Shown here piece after piece: positions 59,335-64,000 of a DNA stretch of 64,000 nt. Each line of letters opens with the position of its first letter. Within the stretch, counting starts at the first letter, position 1. The position numbers were made by a program, and so were the translations under genes. This DNA comes from Bacteroidia bacterium (GTDB lineage: Bacteria; Bacteroidota; Bacteroidia; Flavobacteriales; Flavobacteriaceae). The notes below the pieces were generated by a model, which saw nothing but the letters and a program-made list of their open reading frames with translations, was not told the DNA's origin and did not search any database. The DNA lies in the NCBI GenBank assembly GCA_030431695.1, contig JAUIIU010000009.1, positions 1 through 64,000 on the forward strand, in the 5' to 3' direction.

Positions 59335-61947
59335 CTATTCCAGGTACGAACGTGCGGCCGCCAGGGCGTCGGCAATCCCACCCGGATTCTTACCCCCTGC
59401 GGTAGCAAAGAATGGCTGTCCGCCACCTCCACCTTGTATGTGCTTACCGAGTTCCCTCACGATGGTCCCGGCGTTCAGTCCATTGGATTCCACCAAGTCC
59501 TTAGAAATATAGCAGGCCAGGAGCGCTTTCCCTTCCACTTCGGAACCCAGCAACAGGAACAGCTTGTCCACCTCGCCACCCAATTCAAAGGCAAGGTCTT
59601 TCATGCCCCCGGCATCCAGTTCCACCTGCCGCGAGATGAACTGTACCCCATTGATCTCTTCCAACTCCTTTTTAAGGTCGCCTTTCAAATCCTTTGCTTT
59701 GTCCTTCAGCAATTGCTGTAGTTGTTTCTGAAGCGCATTATTCTCCTCCTGCATCTTCTCGATGGCAGCCAGCGGATCCTTGGTGTTGTTCAGGGCCTTC
59801 TGAAGCTGTTTATAGGCTTCGCTTCGCTCCACGAAGTAGTTCTTCGCGGCATCTCCCGTTATGGCCTCTATCCTCCTCACACCCGCTGCAACAGCACTTT
59901 CCGAAGTAATAATGAAGTGCCAGACATCACTTGTATTGTTCACGTGGGTTCCACCGCACAGTTCCATGGAATCCCCGAATTTGATAGCCCTCACCGTATC
60001 GCCGTACTTCTCCCCGAACAAGGCCAGAGCTCCTTCATCGATCGCTTTCTGGTAAGGGATGTTCCTTCGCTCTTCCAGTTGAATACTCTCACGTATCCGC
60101 GCATTCACAAAATCCTCCACCTGGTGAAGTTCTTCGTCGGTCATCTTACTGAAATGTGAGAAATCGAAGCGCAGGTAACGACTGTGTACCATGGAACCCT
60201 TCTGCGCCACGTGCTCTCCGAGGATATTGCGCAGCGCCTGGTGCAACAAGTGCGTAGCCGAATGGTTGGAAGCTGTTCGGGCGCGTTGCTTTGCATCTAC
60301 CACAGCCCTGAAACTACCTTCGGGATTGCGAGGCAGGTTCTTCACAAAATGTATGATCAGGTTGTTCTCTTTCTTGGTATCCACCACATAGACCACTTCG
60401 CCATTTGTGGCTTCAAGGTAGCCTTTATCCCCTACCTGTCCCCCGCCTTCAGCGTAAAAAGGCGTCAGGTTGAAGACCAATTGGTAGAGTTCGCCTTCTT
60501 TCTGACTCTCGGTCTTCCTGTATCGTGTGATCTTAACATCGGCTTCAAGGGCATCATAACCAATGAATTCTTCTTCGGAATCATCCGACAGTACCACCCA
60601 ATCCCCTGTTTCCACCTTTCCGGCGGCACGGGAGCGTTCTTTTTGTTTCTGAAGTTCAGCTTCGAACTCAGCCTCATTGAACCGATAACCGCGTTCTCGC
60701 AGGATCAAGCCGGTAAGGTCTTTCGGGAATCCGAAGGTATCGTACAATTCGAATACCTTCTGGCCCGATATCTCTTTGGTTGCAGCGCCACCTATCATAT
60801 TTTCCAGCAGCACCAGCCCCTGGTCCAGTGTACGCAGGAAGGATTGTTCCTCTTCCCGGATCACGTTGATGATCAGGTTCTTTTCGCTAACCAATTCCGG
60901 GAAGGCCTCCCCCATTTGTTTGACGAGAGTATCCGTGAGTCTGAAGATAAAAGGTTCTTTCTTGTCGAGGAAAGTGAAACCATAGCGGATCGCCCGTCTC
61001 AATATTCTTCGGATCACATAACCCGCTCCCGAATTGGAAGGCAATTGCCCATCGGCAATAGAAAACGCTACGGCCCGAACGTGATCGGCGATCACACGAA
61101 TGGCGATATCTGCTTTTTCATCGATTCCGTATTTTACCGAGCTGATGGTTTCTATCTCCCTGATCAAAGGGGTGAACACATCCGTATCGTAGTTGCTTTG
61201 TTTTTTCTGAAGCACCATACACAGGCGTTCGAAGCCCATCCCGGTATCGACGTGTTGTGCAGGCAGTTTCTCCAGGCTGCCGTCTGCCTTTCGGTTGTAT
61301 TGCATGAACACCAGGTTCCAGATCTCGACCACCTGCGGGTGATCCTTGTTGACCAGTTCGGAACCGGGTAGTTTTGCCCTTTCTTCTTCGGAACGAATAT
61401 CCACATGGATCTCGCTACACGGGCCGCAGGGCCCCTGGTCTCCCATCTCCCAGAAATTGTCTCCTTTGGAACCATTCAGGATTCGTTCTTCGGAAATATA
61501 CTGTTTCCAGTAGTCGTAGGCATCCTGATCACGCTCCAGTCCTTCTTCGGCATCCCCTTCGAATATTGTGACGTACAACTGGTCCTTATCAATTCCGAAG
61601 ACATCCGTGAGCAATTCCCATGCCCATGCGATAGCCTCTTTTTTGAAATAGTTCCCAAAACTCCAGTTCCCCAGCATTTCGAACATGGTGTGGTGGTAGG
61701 TATCCATACCTACTTCTTCCAGGTCGTTGTGTTTCCCACTTACGCGAAGACACTTTTGTGTATCGGCTACCCGTTCGTTCTTTGGAACACTATTCCCCAG
61801 GAAATATTCCTTGAACTGGTTCATCCCCGCATTGGTGAACATCAGCGTAGGATCGTCCTTGATGACCATAGGTGCAGAGGGAACGATCTCATGTGATTTC
61901 GACTCGAAGAATTCTAAGAATTTGGAACGGATTTCCCTGGATTTCAT
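59335..61947 (-). CDS. alaS: alanyl-tRNA synthetase
   Basis: Full-length AlaS ([39 protein letters not shown]). Confidence 0.97.
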   Translation of the reverse strand: MKSREIRSKFLEFFESKSHEIVPSAPMVIKDDPTLMFTNAGMNQFKEYFLGNSVPKNERVADTQKCLRVSGKHNDLEEVGMDTYHHTMFEMLGNWSFGNYFKKEAIAWAWELLTDVFGIDKDQLYVTIFEGDAEEGLERDQDAYDYWKQYISEERILNGSKGDNFWEMGDQGPCGPCSEIHVDIRSEEERAKLPGSELVNKDHPQVVEIWNLVFMQYNRKADGSLEKLPAQHVDTGMGFERLCMVLQKKQSNYDTDVFTPLIREIETISSVKYGIDEKADIAIRVIADHVRAVAFSIADGQLPSNSGAGYVIRRILRRAIRYGFTFLDKKEPFIFRLTDTLVKQMGEAFPELVSEKNLIINVIREEEQSFLRTLDQGLVLLENMIGGAATKEISGQKVFELYDTFGFPKDLTGLILRERGYRFNEAEFEAELQKQKERSRAAGKVETGDWVVLSDDSEEEFIGYDALEADVKITRYRKTESQKEGELYQLVFNLTPFYAEGGGQVGDKGYLEATNGEVVYVVDTKKENNLIIHFVKNLPRNPEGSFRAVVDAKQRARTASNHSATHLLHQALRNILGEHVAQKGSMVHSRYLRFDFSHFSKMTDEELHQVEDFVNARIRESIQLEERRNIPYQKAIDEGALALFGEKYGDTVRAIKFGDSMELCGGTHVNNTSDVWHFIITSESAVAAGVRRIEAITGDAAKNYFVERSEAYKQLQKALNNTKDPLAAIEKMQEENNALQKQLQQLLKDKAKDLKGDLKKELEEINGVQFISRQVELDAGGMKDLAFELGGEVDKLFLLLGSEVEGKALLACYISKDLVESNGLNAGTIVRELGKHIQGGGGGQPFFATAGGKNPGGIADALAAARSYLE

Positions 61948-61999
61948 AATAGTGTTATTTGGCGGGCTTAGTGATAATTACTATCCGCAAAACAATTTC

Positions 62000-62007
62000 T
62001 ATATTTG
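62000..62007 (+). promoter_or_regulatory. -7 promoter box TATATTTG
   Basis: Exact TAnnTTTG match upstream of 62069. Confidence 0.55.
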
Positions 62008-62068
62008 CAAAGCGTTAGGTAAAAGTTAGCACTACCCTTCAACGAGCAAAAATAAGTTTTTTTAACGT

Positions 62069-63046
62069 ATGTCTAAGGTTAAATATTACTACGATAGCGA
62101 AACCCTGTCGTACAGGAAAATTGAGGCAAAAAAGGGGCGAAGGATCGGTATTTTTGCACTTAGCATATTGGGGATGTTCTTAAGTGGATTCCTGCTCCTG
62201 CTCGTGTATATCAACTTACCTTATATTGAAACTCCCAAAGAAAAAGAGCTGAAGCGTGAACTCGCGAATCTCGAACTTCAATATGAATTGCTGAACAAGA
62301 AAATGGACCAGGCCGAAGTGGTGTTGTCCGATATGGCCGAGCGCGACAACAACCTCTACCGGGTGTATTTTGAAGCCAATCCAATACCAGAGGAGCAACG
62401 GAAGGCCGGTTTCGGTGGTATCAACCGATACAAGGACCTCGAGGGTTTTGACAATTCGAAATTGATCATCAGTTCCAGTCGCCGACTCGATATCCTCACC
62501 AAGCAGATCGTGGTTCAGTCGCGATCACTGGATGAGATTGCCAAGATGGCCGAGGAGAAGGAGAAATTGCTCGCGGCGATTCCGGCAATTCAGCCCGTAA
62601 GAAACGAAGACCTCACGCGTATGGCCTCTGGATTCGGTTACCGAACCGATCCTTTTACGAAAGCGCGTAAGTTCCACTGGGGTATGGATTTCACGGCGCG
62701 TCGTGGTACGCCCGTCTATGCGTCCGGGGACGGAGTGGTGAGCAGGGCCGACAATACAGCTTCGGGCTACGGGAAACACATACGTATCGATCACGGGTAC
62801 GGTTATGAGAGCCTGTACGCCCATCTCTTCAATTACAATGTGCGAAAGGGACAGCGGGTAAAACGTGGTGACCTCATCGGCTTTGTGGGTAGTACGGGAA
62901 GGAGTGAAGCACCTCACCTGCACTACGAGATCTTTAAGGATGGAGAACGGATCAACCCGATCAATTTCTATTACGGAAACCTGAGTCCGGAAGAATTCGC
63001 CACCATGCTCGAATTGTCACAACAGGAAAACCAATCACTAGACTAA
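62069..63046 (+). CDS. M23 family metallopeptidase (membrane-anchored)
   Basis: TM segment; GFGYRTDPFTKARKFHWGMDF; HLHYEIFKDG. Confidence 0.92.
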   Translation: MSKVKYYYDSETLSYRKIEAKKGRRIGIFALSILGMFLSGFLLLLVYINLPYIETPKEKELKRELANLELQYELLNKKMDQAEVVLSDMAERDNNLYRVYFEANPIPEEQRKAGFGGINRYKDLEGFDNSKLIISSSRRLDILTKQIVVQSRSLDEIAKMAEEKEKLLAAIPAIQPVRNEDLTRMASGFGYRTDPFTKARKFHWGMDFTARRGTPVYASGDGVVSRADNTASGYGKHIRIDHGYGYESLYAHLFNYNVRKGQRVKRGDLIGFVGSTGRSEAPHLHYEIFKDGERINPINFYYGNLSPEEFATMLELSQQENQSLD

Positions 63047-63375
63047 TGCATGTTGAACTGCCCGAAAAACGATACTACGGAATAGGCGAAGTCGCCAGGG
63101 CATTCGATGTGAATACTTCACTTATACGTTTCTGGGAGAAGGAATTCGACATTCTTCAGCCTAAGAAGAATGCCAAGGGAAACCGCAAATTCACACAGGA
63201 GGACATAAAGAACCTGGAGCTGATCTATTATCTCGTAAAGGAGCGTGGTTTTACCCTGGAAGGTGCGAAAATTCATCTCAAAGAAAACAAGAAGAGAACG
63301 CTCGACAACTATGAGATAATTCGTAAATTAGAAACGGTGAAAGCCGAACTGCTGAAAATAAAAGATCAACTTTAA
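63046..63375 (+). CDS. MerR family transcriptional regulator
   Basis: YYGIGEVARAFDVNTSLIRFWEKEFDILQPKKNAKGNRKFT. Confidence 0.92.
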   Translation: MHVELPEKRYYGIGEVARAFDVNTSLIRFWEKEFDILQPKKNAKGNRKFTQEDIKNLELIYYLVKERGFTLEGAKIHLKENKKRTLDNYEIIRKLETVKAELLKIKDQL

Positions 63376-63386
63376 AACACACTATC

Positions 63387-63974
63387 ATGAAAAAATGGCT
63401 ACCTGTAATCATCATTGTGGGGCTTTTGGTCGTAGGCGGAATTTATGTCACCGGCCTCAACAACTCCCTGGTGGATCTGGACGAAAAGGCTTCTGCACAG
63501 TGGGGGAATGTTGAAAGTTCCTACCAGCGCCGGGCCGACCTGATCCCAAATATCGTAAGCACAGCCAAGGGTTATGCCGAATTCGAACAGGAAACGCTCA
63601 CCATGGTCATCGAAGCGCGCAGCAAGGCTACGGCGGTAACCATCGATCCCTCGAATATCACCCCCGAACAGCTTCAGCAGTTCCAGGAGGTACAGGGCGG
63701 ACTTACATCAGCACTGGCACGTTTGCTGGCTGTTTTTGAGCGTTATCCCGACCTGAAGGCCAATGAGAACTTCAAGGAGCTCATCAATGAGCTGGAGCGA
63801 ACAGAAAACCGTATCAACGTGGAACGGAACCGCTACAACGAGACGGTTCAACCATATAACGCGAAGATCAAGAAGATACCAGCCAATCTGTTTGCAGGTA
63901 TGCTGGGCTTTGATGAGCGGGCTTATTTCGAAGCGGAAGAAGGGTCGGAAAAGGCACCGGTTGTCGAATTTTAA
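63387..63974 (+). CDS. LemA family protein
   Basis: SLVDLDEKASAQWGNVESSYQRRADLIPNIVSTAKGYA. Confidence 0.93.
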   Translation: MKKWLPVIIIVGLLVVGGIYVTGLNNSLVDLDEKASAQWGNVESSYQRRADLIPNIVSTAKGYAEFEQETLTMVIEARSKATAVTIDPSNITPEQLQQFQEVQGGLTSALARLLAVFERYPDLKANENFKELINELERTENRINVERNRYNETVQPYNAKIKKIPANLFAGMLGFDERAYFEAEEGSEKAPVVEF

Positions 63975-63984
63975 CTGAACTGGT

Positions 63985-64000
63985 ATGTCGAAATTAGAAG
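63985..64000 (+). CDS. start of next ORF (truncated at window edge)
   Basis: ATG TCG AAA TTA GAA; follows lemA closely. Confidence 0.4.

Noticed and set aside
60184-61371. 395-aa plus-strand ORF
   Set aside because: Entirely antisense to alaS in a high-quality coding frame; no domain signature; typical shadow ORF.
1-64000. Mobile elements, prophage, toxin-antitoxin, tRNA/rRNA genes
   Set aside because: No transposase/integrase-like ORFs, no att-like repeats and no recognisable tRNA or rRNA sequence were seen on either strand.

Overview
The window is a chromosomal segment of a Flavobacteriia-type bacterium (Bacteroidota). Evidence: gldA/gldB/gldC gliding genes, T9SS C-terminal sorting domains, TAnnTTTG promoter boxes, and split metH. 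Most genes are on the minus strand and are housekeeping or biosynthetic: nadE, dnaG, rlmN, queA, aroA, dtd, rsgA, pheA-aroF/CM, a met operon, a thr operon, metK and alaS. I saw no mobile elements, CRISPR arrays, rRNAs or tRNAs. The most interesting content is regulatory RNA and degenerate-paralogue biology. (1) An unannotated 23-codon leader peptide, MNTFATYFNFWFFYFPGRLRVSM, lies upstream of pheA, followed by mutually exclusive antiterminator/terminator segments; this is a complete candidate Phe attenuator. (2) A SAM-I riboswitch precedes the met operon, and a SAM-II-like riboswitch precedes metK with a long-range anti-aptamer helix, about 6 kb apart. (3) Four tandem DUF3857/transglutaminase-like paralogues include two that have lost the catalytic Cys. 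(4) An orphan NarL-type response regulator has Glu in place of the phospho-acceptor Asp. (5) DnaG has lost all four zinc ligands. (6) A [GIN-domain lipoprotein + PagL-like acyloxyacyl hydrolase] pair is tandemly duplicated. (7) A dyad sits on the predicted start site of cysH, next to an Rrf2 regulator. All calls come from reading the sequence and the supplied ORFs; no searches were run.
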